The position numbers and the translations under genes were made by a program. Below, one piece after another: positions 31,954 to 40,466 of a stretch of 64,000 bases of DNA (its first letter is position 1; the number at the start of each line of letters is the position of its first letter). The notes below the pieces were generated by a model that saw nothing but the letters and a program-made list of their open reading frames with translations, did not search any database and was not told the DNA's origin. Source of the stretch: a virus; the IMG/VR virus record IMGVR_UViG_3300047409_000726, positions 16,265-80,264 of that record. The stretch is one strand, 5' to 3'.

Positions 31954-33174
31954 TCAACTCCCGTGGATCTGTCCGTCGTCACCGACGTACAAGTCGAATG
32001 TTCCGTAGCTTTTAGCGGCTTCCTGCAATTCGTCGAGGCCGTCGTCGAAGAACCCGGCGCCGTGACCGTTGCGCGAGAGCCAGAAGTTGTGCCCAGCGCG
32101 CCCACTGTCGATGTTTTCCGCGGCGGCAAGTAAGTCCGCGTACCGATCCTGGAAGTCGGCGCAGTCAGCGATCATCTTGGCGCGCGTTTCGGGCGCGATG
32201 TCGCTGATCGAATAGTTATCGTCGAGCGGGTCGCCGCCATCGTCGATGGAGCTCCAGAGCGCAGCGTCGAAATACGCTTGCGTGAACGAGTCGAGACGCG
32301 GTGCTTGAACTTCCTTCGCCCGACCCCTCGCCGGGACTCGTCCTCGTTTGTACGCGCTCCAACCTTGACCTCGAAGCGTGGCGTCGGGAGGGTACCATCC
32401 ACCACGTTTGCCGCGCGCTAAATCTATTTCGGCTTGTTCTATGAGGGCGGCCGAGATGTGTCCGATGACACGGCCGTCGCCTGAGATCACTTCGAACGTG
32501 TTCGGCAGTCCGCGCGTTTCGCGAGCTTCGTGGTTTCCTGACTCGCTTACTAAGCCGCTAGCGAACGCTTCTGCTTCCGCGTAACCTAGCGCCGTGTAGA
32601 TGCCGTTGTCCGGTCCGAAGTAGTCTTGCTTCGGTGAAGCGTTCTTGAAGAAACGATACCGAGTGACGCCGTCTCCTGGCGAGTACGTATAGATAGCGTA
32701 GCCTGGCGGCAGATCTGCGCGTAACTTGTCGAGACGTGTCTTGCCGCGGGCGTCGACGTGTTCCTCGACGACTTCTCCGACGCCGACGCGCGTGTCGACG
32801 TGGTCGTACTCCCCGTTCTCGACCGAGCTCCGGAAGCTCGCCTCGAGTTGCTTCGCCGCTTCGTGCCGCGTCGCGGGGTTGAACATCGTGCTCCAATTTT
32901 TCTCGGAGTCGAATTCTTTCGCGTACCGTTTTGCGCCCGCTTCGGTGAGATATTCGAATAGGCGCACAGCGAGCGCCGGGTCATAGGTTTTTTTGCGCCA
33001 CTTGCGGAGCGCGTTCAGGAGCACGCTTCGCCCCTGCCCGCTCGGGCCGTCGGGAGATAGGTCGGACGTGTTCTCGATGTACATGACGAGCTCGGTTGCT
33101 GCTTGCTCATCCGTGGGCTCGCGGTGAGTCGGGCTTTTTCGTTTCGCTTTCGCTTTTGCTTTTGTGCGGGCCAT
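31954..33174 (-). CDS. Multi-domain phage accessory protein (406 aa)
   Basis: ATG 33174 overlaps the upstream TAA by one base. Basic N-terminus (MARTKAKAKAKRKSP). The C-terminal 110 residues, FTQAYFDAALWSSIDDGGDP, NYSISDIAPE, FWLSRNGHGAGFFDDGL and YVGDDGQIHG, form a small domain seen repeatedly in phage accessory regions. The middle part (GYAIYTYSPGDGVTRYRFF, then GYAEAEAF) looks like a second small domain. Unknown. Confidence 0.72.
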   Translation of the reverse strand: MARTKAKAKAKRKSPTHREPTDEQAATELVMYIENTSDLSPDGPSGQGRSVLLNALRKWRKKTYDPALAVRLFEYLTEAGAKRYAKEFDSEKNWSTMFNPATRHEAAKQLEASFRSSVENGEYDHVDTRVGVGEVVEEHVDARGKTRLDKLRADLPPGYAIYTYSPGDGVTRYRFFKNASPKQDYFGPDNGIYTALGYAEAEAFASGLVSESGNHEARETRGLPNTFEVISGDGRVIGHISAALIEQAEIDLARGKRGGWYPPDATLRGQGWSAYKRGRVPARGRAKEVQAPRLDSFTQAYFDAALWSSIDDGGDPLDDNYSISDIAPETRAKMIADCADFQDRYADLLAAAENIDSGRAGHNFWLSRNGHGAGFFDDGLDELQEAAKSYGTFDLYVGDDGQIHGS

Positions 33175-34025
33175 TACTCGTCCTCTTCTTCCTCGAACTC
33201 TTCGTCGTCTTCCTCTTGGGATCGTTGAGCGACCTCTTCGATTTCGTCCGCGTCCGTCACTTCGTGAGCGTGAACCTCGTGAGAGATGACATGCGTGCCG
33301 CTCTTGAGCGTCGTCCAACCGATCGTGATCAGATCGGCTTCTGCGTGCTCTACGATCTTTTCGTAGTCGCGATCATCAAACGGAGTCCACGTCCCTCCGA
33401 ATTCTTTTCGCCCGACAGCGCCCCCATCAGACCACGCCTCGTCCCATTCGATGCCGAGGTCTTCTGCGGCTTCTTTGAGATCGTCTTCTGTAAGTGTGAC
33501 GAATACGCCGCGAGCGTTGTCGTCGGCCCACTCTATGGCGATCTCTTCGGCGTCCTCGAAACTAGCGGCCCACACGTAGACTTTTTTGTCGGCGTAAGCT
33601 CCGAACTGGAATTGATACAGTGACATTCTGCTGTATCGTTCGCCGTGGTCGCAATCTTCTGGGTTCGCGATCGGAACTTCCCTGTCGTCGGCGACTTGTC
33701 GCTTCGCGGTCACTCGTCCGGTTCTAGGCTCGTCTAACTCATCGTCGTCGCCCCCCGTCGCCTTGTGCTCTCGCGCCTGCTCGATCAGGTCTCGCGCGAT
33801 GTCCTTCGAGTCGAACCGCCGGTTGTTACCTGGCACTCTCGACGAGCCCCAGTACCCGCGATGATCCTGATCGTAGTCGGACAAGCCCCAGTTCACCGTC
33901 CAGGTGCTGTCAGGCATGACCTGCAACCGAACGTCGATCCCTTCGTCGGCGTCGTCCGGTTCGAGTGTTTCCTTGTTGATTCGCCGAAGCTCGGCCGACA
34001 CGTCGTTGATACTCGGGAAACGCAT
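33174..34025 (-). CDS. Acidic phage accessory protein (283 aa)
   Basis: ATG 34025 (MRFPSINDVSAEL), one base after the upstream stop. Two alpha/beta regions, DVRLQVMPDSTWTVNWGLSD and KKVYVWAASFEDAEEIAIEW, and a strongly acidic end (SQEEDDEEFEEEEDE). Unknown; the acidic tail hints at DNA mimicry or chaperoning of basic partners, speculative. Confidence 0.7.
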   Translation of the reverse strand: MRFPSINDVSAELRRINKETLEPDDADEGIDVRLQVMPDSTWTVNWGLSDYDQDHRGYWGSSRVPGNNRRFDSKDIARDLIEQAREHKATGGDDDELDEPRTGRVTAKRQVADDREVPIANPEDCDHGERYSRMSLYQFQFGAYADKKVYVWAASFEDAEEIAIEWADDNARGVFVTLTEDDLKEAAEDLGIEWDEAWSDGGAVGRKEFGGTWTPFDDRDYEKIVEHAEADLITIGWTTLKSGTHVISHEVHAHEVTDADEIEEVAQRSQEEDDEEFEEEEDE

Positions 34026-34026
34026 C

Positions 34027-34275
34027 TTACTCGTCCTCTTCTTGTTGTTGGCGTGCTGATTCTTCGTTTTCCCAAGCGACGCCAGTATGATCTTCGACGA
34101 TGACTGCACGACGTCTCGAGAGGGTGTTTGCAAAATTGACTGCGGATTGAAAGTCGGAACGACTGGTGAACACAGCGCGTACAACACCTTCTTCTGTTAC
34201 GAAGATTAGTTGACTGTTTGTCGCGCCTACTTCTTTTGTTGCTAGTTTTTCTAGCGTTGGTACTTTGCTCGCCAT
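34027..34275 (-). CDS. Small protein of unknown function (82 aa)
   Basis: ATG 34275 (TGATG overlap). ATNSQLIFVTEEGVVRAVFT, acidic/Gln-rich end (ARQQQEEDE). Unknown. Confidence 0.62.
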   Translation of the reverse strand: MASKVPTLEKLATKEVGATNSQLIFVTEEGVVRAVFTSRSDFQSAVNFANTLSRRRAVIVEDHTGVAWENEESARQQQEEDE

Positions 34276-34664
34276 CACGTCCTCCATTCGATCCACGCCC
34301 GATCAACGTCGAGCGGTAACTTTGTCGTGGGCACGCCCACCGTTTTCAATACGTCGCGGAGCGCTCTCCATTCCTCGCCCGCGACTTCTAAAAAATACTC
34401 GCGCTCGGAGTCGCTCTCGATGCCGTAGAGTCCTCCGCTCGTGAGCGTTTGCACGATGTCTTCGATGACGACGTCGGCTTCGGCGCGGACGTAGACGAAG
34501 TTGAACTCGCCGCGATCGTAGGCGGCACGCCTGTCCTCGAGCTCGTCTTGGTCGAGGTACGACGGATCCGGACTCGGATCGCTACCCACGACCACGCGGA
34601 CGGACTCGAGCCGCACCGGGGACCGGCGGCGCTTGGGTTCGTAGGAGCGATGCTTCTTGGCCAT
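34275..34664 (-). CDS. Conserved-type mobile-element accessory protein (129 aa)
   Basis: ATG 34664. SPDPSYLDQDELEDRRAAYD, FVYVRAEADVVIED, then SGGLYGIESDSEREYFLEVA, a pattern common in phage and plasmid hypothetical proteins (GLWGIESDSd..Y). Unknown. A short 73-bp gap separates it from the upstream gene. Confidence 0.72.
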   Translation of the reverse strand: MAKKHRSYEPKRRRSPVRLESVRVVVGSDPSPDPSYLDQDELEDRRAAYDRGEFNFVYVRAEADVVIEDIVQTLTSGGLYGIESDSEREYFLEVAGEEWRALRDVLKTVGVPTTKLPLDVDRAWIEWRT

Positions 34665-34737
34665 CGTGCTTCCCGTGCGCCCCCGTGGGGAGCGCTCATC
34701 TTGTCTCGAACAGTGTCCACCGACCCCAGGGGTGTCG

Positions 34738-35163
34738 TCAAGGGATGACTTCGTTGCCGAAAATATCCTCGAACATGAACCAGGTCGTGTCCGAGTAGCA
34801 CTCGGCAATGTCCAGCGTGTCGTGGTCGACGAGGTCGTACACGGCCGACGTGAGGGCCGTTCGCCAGTCGGAACCGGTCCACTCCGGGCTCGTCGGCGTG
34901 AGGCGCGTACGGCCCACGTCGTAGGCTTCTGCCGTGTAGAGCACGGCGACCCAAAAGTACCCGGGTTTCGGGTCGTTGGTGGGGCAAATGAGAAGCGCGA
35001 CGTCGCGCTCGCCGACGTACCGGCCGCGCTCTTTGCTAAGCGATGTGCGAAGCCACTTGTTGGCCGCACCGACCGCGTCGAGCTTCTTTCGGAGCTCGAT
35101 CTGGTCGTGCTCGATTTCGGCTGCCTCGAGTTCCATATCCCTGGAAGCGTTTTCTGGGTTCAT
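34738..35163 (-). CDS. Phage protein of unknown function (141 aa)
   Basis: N-terminal charged helix (MELEAAEIEHDQIELRKKLD), then beta-rich (PGYFWVAVLYTAEAYDVG, DTTWFMFEDIFGNEVIP). First gene of the minus accessory operon, divergent from 35267. Confidence 0.65.
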   Translation of the reverse strand: MNPENASRDMELEAAEIEHDQIELRKKLDAVGAANKWLRTSLSKERGRYVGERDVALLICPTNDPKPGYFWVAVLYTAEAYDVGRTRLTPTSPEWTGSDWRTALTSAVYDLVDHDTLDIAECYSDTTWFMFEDIFGNEVIP

Positions 35164-35266
35164 GCTCTAAAGACGCGGGAAACCGGTGGGATCTGACACC
35201 TAGAACTAGGGCGAAAAAAGGTGTATGGTACGTGAATAGACGGCGAACGCCGTCGTCCTACCTCGC
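35164..35266. promoter_or_regulatory. Divergent regulatory region with two short dyads
   Basis: Contains CCTAG-AA-CTAGG and, further on, GACGGCG-AA-CGCCGTC, both perfect short dyads around AA. A TATGGTA (from 35224), shared with the intergenic regions at 26455 (minus) and near 39646, could be a -10 element for 35267. No clear -35. Confidence 0.4.
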
Positions 35267-35554
35267 ATGACCGAAAGACTCGTAATCGCGATCTTCGGCG
35301 TCATTCTCACGCTCGGGGTGATGTTACTGATCGCGCATCTTCTTGAGCGTATGGCAGAGGATCTGCCGAAGCTGACCGTCGTCGGATTCGAGAAGCTCGA
35401 GGGCGACCAAGCCATCGTGACGTTGTCCGACGGTCACAAGTTTCGCGGCAGCGGTACGGTCTGGCACTCGTGGCCGATGGGCAAGCGCGCGTCGACGAGC
35501 ATCGAGATGATCTGTTCGGACGAGTGGACGAGGCAGATGTGGGAGCTCGAATGA
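35267..35554 (+). CDS. N-terminally anchored small membrane protein (95 aa)
   Basis: One transmembrane helix LVIAIFGVILTLGVMLLIAH, then a 65-aa beta-rich soluble part (QAIVTLSDGHKFRGSGTVWH). Unknown. First gene of the small plus operon. Confidence 0.67.
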   Translation: MTERLVIAIFGVILTLGVMLLIAHLLERMAEDLPKLTVVGFEKLEGDQAIVTLSDGHKFRGSGTVWHSWPMGKRASTSIEMICSDEWTRQMWELE

Positions 35555-35733
35555 TGACCGCGGTCGAGCGCGTTTGGTACTGGACAGCGGGCGTGCTCGC
35601 CGGCACCGCCAACAATTGGAGCGCCTACGTACAAGACGGCTACGTCGTGTGCGAACATTGGAATCTCTGGGATCTACGGTGGGAAGAGATCCGTCGGCCG
35701 ATCTCGGACTTCGAAGAAGGAGTGCCGGTATGA
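35551..35733 (+). CDS. Small Trp-rich protein (60 aa)
   Basis: ATGA overlap. MTAVERVWYWTAGVLAGTAN, NLWDLRWEEIRRPIS. Unknown. Confidence 0.6.
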   Translation: MMTAVERVWYWTAGVLAGTANNWSAYVQDGYVVCEHWNLWDLRWEEIRRPISDFEEGVPV

Positions 35734-35975
35734 GCGAAGAACTGGAACGACGTGTCGCAGCGCTAGAAGAGCGTAGTCGCGAGCAGGACAAGTTCCTTGC
35801 GTGGGTTTATGCGCGAACACTACCGAACCCGTATTCGTTGTCGGTCACCGAAGCCGAGAAATTGTCTTTGAAGGAGTTGAAAGAGAAGATGCGCCAAGTG
35901 ATCTCGGGGGAAAAACGAGTGCGATCGTGGAACCTCGAGTACGGCAAACCCCTCTCGCCGGAGCTAGAAGAATGA
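35730..35975 (+). CDS. Small coiled-coil protein (81 aa)
   Basis: ATGA overlap. The N-terminal ELERRVAALEERSREQDKFL is a strong heptad helix. Unknown. Confidence 0.62.
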   Translation: MSEELERRVAALEERSREQDKFLAWVYARTLPNPYSLSVTEAEKLSLKELKEKMRQVISGEKRVRSWNLEYGKPLSPELEE

Positions 35976-36229
35976 AACGATCGTTTGAAAAGTTCTCGAA
36001 GAGGCTCGAGGCGGTCGGGCTGTTCGACGAAGTTCTCGACCTCTCCTTACAAGAGCATGTTACGCTTCGCGACCTCTATGAAGGTCCCGTTCGTGCTCCG
36101 TCGATCGCGAATGCGCGTAGAAAAATCTACAAGTGGCTCATGAAGGAAGGCAAGGGGCTCAACGAGGTTGCGCGGCTATTCGACCGGGCGCCGAGTGGGG
36201 TGCTCAAGCTCACGAGGGGGCGAGGGTGA
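35972..36229 (+). CDS. DnaA C-terminal-like HTH protein (85 aa)
   Basis: ATGA overlap. Residues 28-80 (HVTLRDLYEGPVRAPSIANA, RRKIYKWLMKEGKGLNEVAR, FDRAPSGVLKL) follow the order of the bacterial DnaA domain IV: AR..iY.lL......evar.f.r..s.V. Could bind DnaA-box-like sites or act as a small regulator; the exact box-contacting residues are not conserved enough to be sure. Confidence 0.6.
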   Translation: MKRSFEKFSKRLEAVGLFDEVLDLSLQEHVTLRDLYEGPVRAPSIANARRKIYKWLMKEGKGLNEVARLFDRAPSGVLKLTRGRG

Positions 36230-36298
36230 GCGAGAGCGAAAAACAACCAGTACCGAAGACAGCGACGTAAGAACTTCGCGAAGAGCTAGCGCGTTGCG

Positions 36299-36436
36299 GT
36301 GTTAGAAGCAACAATCACACTGCGCTCGCGGTGTTCGCGCTGCGGCGAACAAGGCGTCGAATTTGGAATGGACCCGATCGGATCGCTTCGGTGCATGAAG
36401 TGCTGCAACCGTTGGTGGAAGGGTGGAGGGCAATGA
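36299..36436 (+). CDS. Mini zinc-ribbon protein (45 aa)
   Basis: GTG start. RCSRCGEQGVEFGMDPIGSL, then RCMKCCNRWW, gives a clean CxxC...CxxC ribbon. Its stop overlaps the next ATG (ATGA). Just upstream a 14-codon ORF (36226-36270, GTGA-coupled) ends in TAA; 36230-36298 otherwise holds a CTTCGCGAAG palindrome. The pair may be one older gene broken by a stop and a frameshift. Confidence 0.6.
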   Translation: MLEATITLRSRCSRCGEQGVEFGMDPIGSLRCMKCCNRWWKGGGQ

Positions 36437-36540
36437 AAAAACAGGTGTCGGGATATTTATGTGGAACTCCGTTCGAAGTGCGAGTTCAGATTTTGGAGTG
36501 GTGGCTACGCCACTTGCACGGGACTGCGGTGTCAGGATGA
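36433..36540 (+). CDS. Mini-protein of unknown function (35 aa)
   Basis: ATGA overlaps on both sides. KKQVSGYLCGTPFEVRVQIL, then EWWLRHLHG. Unknown; coding status rests on the overlap pattern. Confidence 0.5.
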   Translation: MKKQVSGYLCGTPFEVRVQILEWWLRHLHGTAVSG

Positions 36541-37127
36541 AGCAGTCGAGAACCGCAGCTCGTGAACGCCGGGTCCGGAGGCCACTTGCTTCTACGGTGG
36601 TCGGCCCACCTAGATATTTCGCTTACGCCGATCCGCCGTACCCGGGACATACGAAGCGCGGTCTCTATGCGGCGGACCCCAAGTGCGCCGAGGTGGATCA
36701 CGCCGAACTCGTGGCCCGCCTCGTTCGCGACTACCCGGACGGCTGGGCGCTCTCGACCGGTTCGACGAACCTTCGTGAGGTGCTCTCGCTTTGCCCCGAA
36801 GGGGCTCGCGTGGGCTCGTGGGTGAAGCCGTTCGCGATCTTCAAACCCGGCGTGAACCCCGGCTATTGCTGGGAACCGGTCATCTTCTGCGGGGGCCGTA
36901 GACTCGGGCGAGATATCCCCACGGTGCGCGATTGGGTCAGCGCCAACGTGCTCATTCAAAAGGGCTGCGCTGGCGCCAAGCCGGACGCGGTCATCGATTG
37001 GATCTTCTCGATGCTCGGCGCGATGCACGGGGATTACTTGGACGACATTTACCCGGGCTCCGGGGCCGTCTCTCGTAGGTGGTCCGAAACCTTCGGGCTG
37101 GGTAGGGAAAGCAGGGCGCAATCGTGA
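36537..37127 (+). CDS. Putative adenine-specific DNA methyltransferase (MT-A70-like)
   Basis: 196 aa. Catalytic DPPY in FAYADPPYPGHTKRGLY; RVGSWVKPFAIFKPGVNPG, EPVIFCGGR and DYLDDIYPGSGAVSRRW fit phage MT-A70-like N6-adenine methylases. Coupled to the Dam gene; together they may protect phage DNA or mark origins. Confidence 0.78.
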   Translation: MKQSRTAARERRVRRPLASTVVGPPRYFAYADPPYPGHTKRGLYAADPKCAEVDHAELVARLVRDYPDGWALSTGSTNLREVLSLCPEGARVGSWVKPFAIFKPGVNPGYCWEPVIFCGGRRLGRDIPTVRDWVSANVLIQKGCAGAKPDAVIDWIFSMLGAMHGDYLDDIYPGSGAVSRRWSETFGLGRESRAQS

Positions 37128-38008
37128 AGCAGCCGCAACTCGCAATCCCGCCCACCGTCGCGCATCCATTTTTGAAATACGCGGGAGGCAAGACCGCTCT
37201 CTTGTCGGAGATCCTTCCTCGGCTCCCGAAGAAGATCAAAACCTACTACGAGCCGTTCGTCGGTGGTGGCGCGGTGTTCTTCGCGCTCGCGGCGGAAGAG
37301 AGGTTCAAGGAAGCGATCATCTCGGATTCGAATTCCGAGCTTGTATCAACTTACGCCACTCTGTGGACGCCGTGGGTCGAAGAAGTTATCGACAGGTTGA
37401 AATGGCACGCGAAGAAACATTCGGAAGCGCACTACTACGAAGTTCGCGGGCTTGACATACGCGCCGGTCGCCACTCCGTAGAGCGAGCGGCGCGCATGAT
37501 CTACTTGAACCGCACCTGCTTCAACGGTCTTTACCGCGTGAACAAAGGCGGGCGATTCAATGTTCCGTTCGGACGCTACGCGAATCCGACAATCTGCGAC
37601 GAAGAAAACCTTCGAGCGGTAGCGAAACTGTTCAACGAGAGGGTGCGTGCCGATAAGATGAAAGTCGGTATAGCTACGAGCGACTTCGAAAATGCGATTG
37701 TTTTTGCTCGTCGCGGCGACGCCGTCTATTTCGACCCTCCTTACGTGCCCGCCTCGGCGACGGCGAACTTCACCGCCTACAGCAAGGACGGCTTCGGTCC
37801 GTTGGATCAAATGCGTCTCTGTCGCGTCGCGACGAAACTCGCCAGGAAAGGCGTCCACGTGCTGCTCTCGAATTCCGACACGCCGTTCGTGCGCAAGCTC
37901 TACAAGGGGTTCAAGATCGAGCGTGTTGAGGCGCCTCGACGGATCAACTCGAAGGGCGGCAAGCGCGGCAACGTCGGCGAGCTGCTCATCTCTGGGAGAC
38001 GAACGTGA
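37124..38008 (+). CDS. dam-like: Dam-type DNA adenine methyltransferase
   Basis: 294 aa, GTGA overlap. Motif I region FLKYAGGKTALLSEILPRLP and YYEPFVGGGAVFFAL, target-recognition stretch LNRTCFNGLYRVNKGGRFNV, catalytic YFDPPYVP. D12 class (Dam, DpnM). Methylates adenine, probably in a short palindrome such as GATC; the specificity cannot be read directly. Confidence 0.93.
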   Translation: MKQPQLAIPPTVAHPFLKYAGGKTALLSEILPRLPKKIKTYYEPFVGGGAVFFALAAEERFKEAIISDSNSELVSTYATLWTPWVEEVIDRLKWHAKKHSEAHYYEVRGLDIRAGRHSVERAARMIYLNRTCFNGLYRVNKGGRFNVPFGRYANPTICDEENLRAVAKLFNERVRADKMKVGIATSDFENAIVFARRGDAVYFDPPYVPASATANFTAYSKDGFGPLDQMRLCRVATKLARKGVHVLLSNSDTPFVRKLYKGFKIERVEAPRRINSKGGKRGNVGELLISGRRT

Positions 38009-38211
38009 GACACGAGACGTTGGAAATCGAACGACAGGCGCGCGTCGAGGCCCTGTGTTGGGTTGCCGACGAGCTCGAGGCGCAGATCGAAGAGCTCCGG
38101 CAAGATTGGGTGAAGGTACTTCTCTCGGCCGGCGCTCGGAGTCGCATCAACGCACTCTCTGAGGTTGCCGCGATGTGCCGAAAAGCCGCCACGCGAAAAG
38201 GGAAGAAATAG
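38005..38211 (+). CDS. Small coiled-coil protein (68 aa)
   Basis: GTGA overlap. Helical throughout (ALCWVADELEAQIEELRQDW), basic end (RKAATRKGKK). Unknown. Confidence 0.62.
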   Translation: MRHETLEIERQARVEALCWVADELEAQIEELRQDWVKVLLSAGARSRINALSEVAAMCRKAATRKGKK

Positions 38212-38249
38212 ACCGCTCTCGACGTAGCTTCTATAAGGAGAGATTCACC

Positions 38250-38909
38250 ATGAAACGGCTGCTTACCCTCATCGTTTTCTTGTCCGGCTGTTCCGGTGGC
38301 GATTTCACGTCGGGACTTTTCTATGGCGTCGATGCCCCCGATGCGGGTGAAGCGCACACCGACTCCGCCCCATTCCTGGCAGGGGGCGCATCAGGCAAAG
38401 GTGGCGCACCGGGGTCGGGCGGCGCTCCTGAGCTCGACGCAGGTCAAGGATCGGGCGGTTCGTCTCACGGTACCGGTGGTTCGTTTCAGGGAACAGGCGG
38501 ATCGTTTCAGACCGGGGGCGCACCAGGGACGGGTGGTGGTTCTGGTGGTACCCCAGGAACGGGCGGAGTGGTGAGTACTGGCGGTACGGTAGGAACCGGT
38601 GGCGCAAGTGTCGACGCCGGGTGCGCGCTCGTCACGCACACCAACGGCCTCGGACAGACGTGGCAGGACTGCGTTCCGCTTAGTACCTACGACAAGGCGC
38701 AGGCGACGAAAGCGTGCGAGGCGTGGTGCGCGGTCAACGGCGGCTGCGCGTGCCAAAACGGTACGTTGTGCAACGACAGTCACGAAAGAGTGTTCGTCTA
38801 CAGGAATACCTTTTTCATGTCGTGGCCGTGGCAAGGCACAAACGCAGGCGACGCAGTGCAATCGGGGGCCGGGTGCGATCCTTATTTGTTGATCGGCAAG
38901 TGGAACTAG
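38250..38909 (+). CDS. Secreted lipoprotein with Gly/Thr-rich spacer
   Basis: 219 aa. Signal peptide with lipobox LIVFLSGCSG (Cys about 14). Residues 20-125 are low-complexity Gly/Ser/Thr (GTGGSFQGTGGSFQTGGAPG). The C-terminal 95 residues carry about ten cysteines in a compact domain (QATKACEAWCAVNGGCACQN). ATAAGGAGAG ribosome site. This architecture is typical of myxobacterial surface lipoproteins. In a phage it may be a superinfection-exclusion or host-surface moron gene, possibly acquired from the host. Confidence 0.75.
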   Translation: MKRLLTLIVFLSGCSGGDFTSGLFYGVDAPDAGEAHTDSAPFLAGGASGKGGAPGSGGAPELDAGQGSGGSSHGTGGSFQGTGGSFQTGGAPGTGGGSGGTPGTGGVVSTGGTVGTGGASVDAGCALVTHTNGLGQTWQDCVPLSTYDKAQATKACEAWCAVNGGCACQNGTLCNDSHERVFVYRNTFFMSWPWQGTNAGDAVQSGAGCDPYLLIGKWN

Positions 38910-39637
38910 GCGACGGACGCCGGATCGTCGTCGCCATCGTCGGGCTCTTGCACGGCGCGCCTCAGGTTCTCGGAAACGAGTGCGAGGACACGCGCCCGAT
39001 CGTCGTCGCTCGGACGGTAGCCGATTAGCGGGAGCGGTAAGAGCAATCGGTTTTGATCAAGCTCCGCAGGTTTGAATGATCCGCCTGGGCCGTTGGGTAC
39101 GAAAGGGCCCACGCGATGTTGGTGAATCGTCGCTGGCATGTTCCCTGGTGTTGCAGGTAGAGCATCACGATAATGGGCGCACCACAGTGGGCGATGAAGA
39201 ACCCACTCGGGCTTGCCGAGCATGCTCCAACCGCGTTGCGTGATGTACACGAGCGCTTCACCGTATTCGCTGACGAGTTTTTCGACGAACGCTTGGCAGC
39301 GGTCGGACCATGCCGGCGAGACTGCTTCCGGAGAGATCGGGTCGTCCTCGATGTCGAGCGCCGGCACGATGTCTCCTGTGCCGACGTTGGCCCCATCGGC
39401 GACACTTCGAAGCGCTTGGAGTTGATCCGTCCAGCTTTGGCTTGGGCGAAAAAATGTGTAGAGACCTACTTTTGCGCCGATGCCACGTGCACGGCTGATG
39501 TGCGCTTTCGCTCGGTTGTCGAGGACGACACCGAAACTCGCCCGTGCGATCACGAAGTCGACTCGGCCTTGAAACTCGGCCCACGGTAGGGCTGCCGGGT
39601 CTTGAAAATGGCTGAGATCGAGGCCGTACCCAATCAT
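38906..39637 (-). CDS. GH25-family lysozyme (endolysin candidate)
   Basis: 243 aa. YGLDLSHFQDP (N-terminal Asp of GH25), FVIARASFG, GLYTFFRPS, PALDIEDDP (catalytic D.E), YITQRGWSMLG and RPLWCAHYRD follow the order of the muramidase TIM barrel. Acidic C-terminus. Cleaves MurNAc-GlcNAc bonds. Alone on the minus strand, it overlaps the lipoprotein gene by 4 bp; no signal peptide, so it would need a holin. Confidence 0.85.
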   Translation of the reverse strand: MIGYGLDLSHFQDPAALPWAEFQGRVDFVIARASFGVVLDNRAKAHISRARGIGAKVGLYTFFRPSQSWTDQLQALRSVADGANVGTGDIVPALDIEDDPISPEAVSPAWSDRCQAFVEKLVSEYGEALVYITQRGWSMLGKPEWVLHRPLWCAHYRDALPATPGNMPATIHQHRVGPFVPNGPGGSFKPAELDQNRLLLPLPLIGYRPSDDDRARVLALVSENLRRAVQEPDDGDDDPASVA

Positions 39638-39664
39638 GGTGAACGTATGGTAACATGCCTTTCA

Positions 39665-40075
39665 ATGGAGCTCGAGACCACGGGAACGCTCAGGACCGGT
39701 TTGGAGTTCGCGCCCAACACGTCCGAGGATTGCAAGAAACTCATCGGCAGGCTCCACACGCCCGCCTCGATTCTCGGCGCGTACAGGGCCGCGCGAGAGC
39801 AGTTCGGGACCAGTGACATCGTGCTCGCTGTGTCCGATCAGGTGGGCCACATCGAGTACATGACGCGGCGCACGTACTGTGAGCATCTGAAGCAACTCTT
39901 CGGAGATAAGGCTCAAGGGTTCAAGCTGTGGCACACGTCAGCGCAGACGCTCATGAAGCTCCCCCGAGAGTCGGAAGCGATGTGGTTCGTCGTGGACATA
40001 CGTGGCGCTGACTACCCGTCCATGTGCGTCATCTACGCGACACCGTACAAGGTCGAAGCCGCCGAGGCGAACTGA
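39665..40075 (+). CDS. Phage protein of unknown function (136 aa)
   Basis: ATG 39665 (MELETTGTL) chosen because earlier in-frame Mets (39602, 39647) lie in or next to the divergent promoter gap. SILGAYRAAREQFGTSDIVL, HIEYMTRRTYCEHLKQLFGD, then SEAMWFVVDIRGADYPSMCV. Alpha/beta, unknown. Confidence 0.65.
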   Translation: MELETTGTLRTGLEFAPNTSEDCKKLIGRLHTPASILGAYRAAREQFGTSDIVLAVSDQVGHIEYMTRRTYCEHLKQLFGDKAQGFKLWHTSAQTLMKLPRESEAMWFVVDIRGADYPSMCVIYATPYKVEAAEAN

Positions 40076-40314
40076 TGAACTCGAAAACAGGTTTCTGGAG
40101 CGCGTTCGGCGCACTCGTCGGTGGAGCGGCAGGCGCCGCCGCAGGGTACTACGCGGCGCAGGCGCGCCCTGCGTTCCGCTACGCGGGCGCGCACCGCGGT
40201 CGCGGTCAAGAGCTCGAAGACGCGATGGTCGTCGGCGGTTCAGCAGGCGCGGTCGTCGGCGCGTTCATCGGCGGCGCGGTGTCTGCCGACGACGCACCTC
40301 AGCTTCCGAGGTAG
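40075..40314 (+). CDS. Gly-zipper small membrane protein (79 aa)
   Basis: TGATG overlap. Two Gly/Ala-rich helices, FGALVGGAAGAAAGYYAA and VVGGSAGAVVGAFIGGAV, of the glycine-zipper type, like the small proteins at 41901-42164 and 55044-55525. Likely membrane-inserted; structural or lysis role unknown. Confidence 0.65.
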   Translation: MNSKTGFWSAFGALVGGAAGAAAGYYAAQARPAFRYAGAHRGRGQELEDAMVVGGSAGAVVGAFIGGAVSADDAPQLPR

Positions 40315-40316
40315 CG

Positions 40317-40466
40317 ATGCTCATGCGGTTTCATTGGTGGTGCATGCGTTGGGCGGCGCACTACGACCGCTCAGGGTACTCGCTCCGATCGTGGGCTTTC
40401 GATTGGATCGGTGGTCGCGCGGCAGATCTCCACGCGGCGCTCAGTTTCTCGTTCGATGAGCACTAA
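40317..40466 (+). CDS. Small aromatic-rich protein (49 aa)
   Basis: Starts two bases after the previous stop. RFHWWCMRWAAHYDRSGYSL. Resembles membrane-surface or Trp-rich phage mini-proteins. Unknown; overlaps a convergent gene by 4 bp. Confidence 0.5.
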   Translation: MLMRFHWWCMRWAAHYDRSGYSLRSWAFDWIGGRAADLHAALSFSFDEH

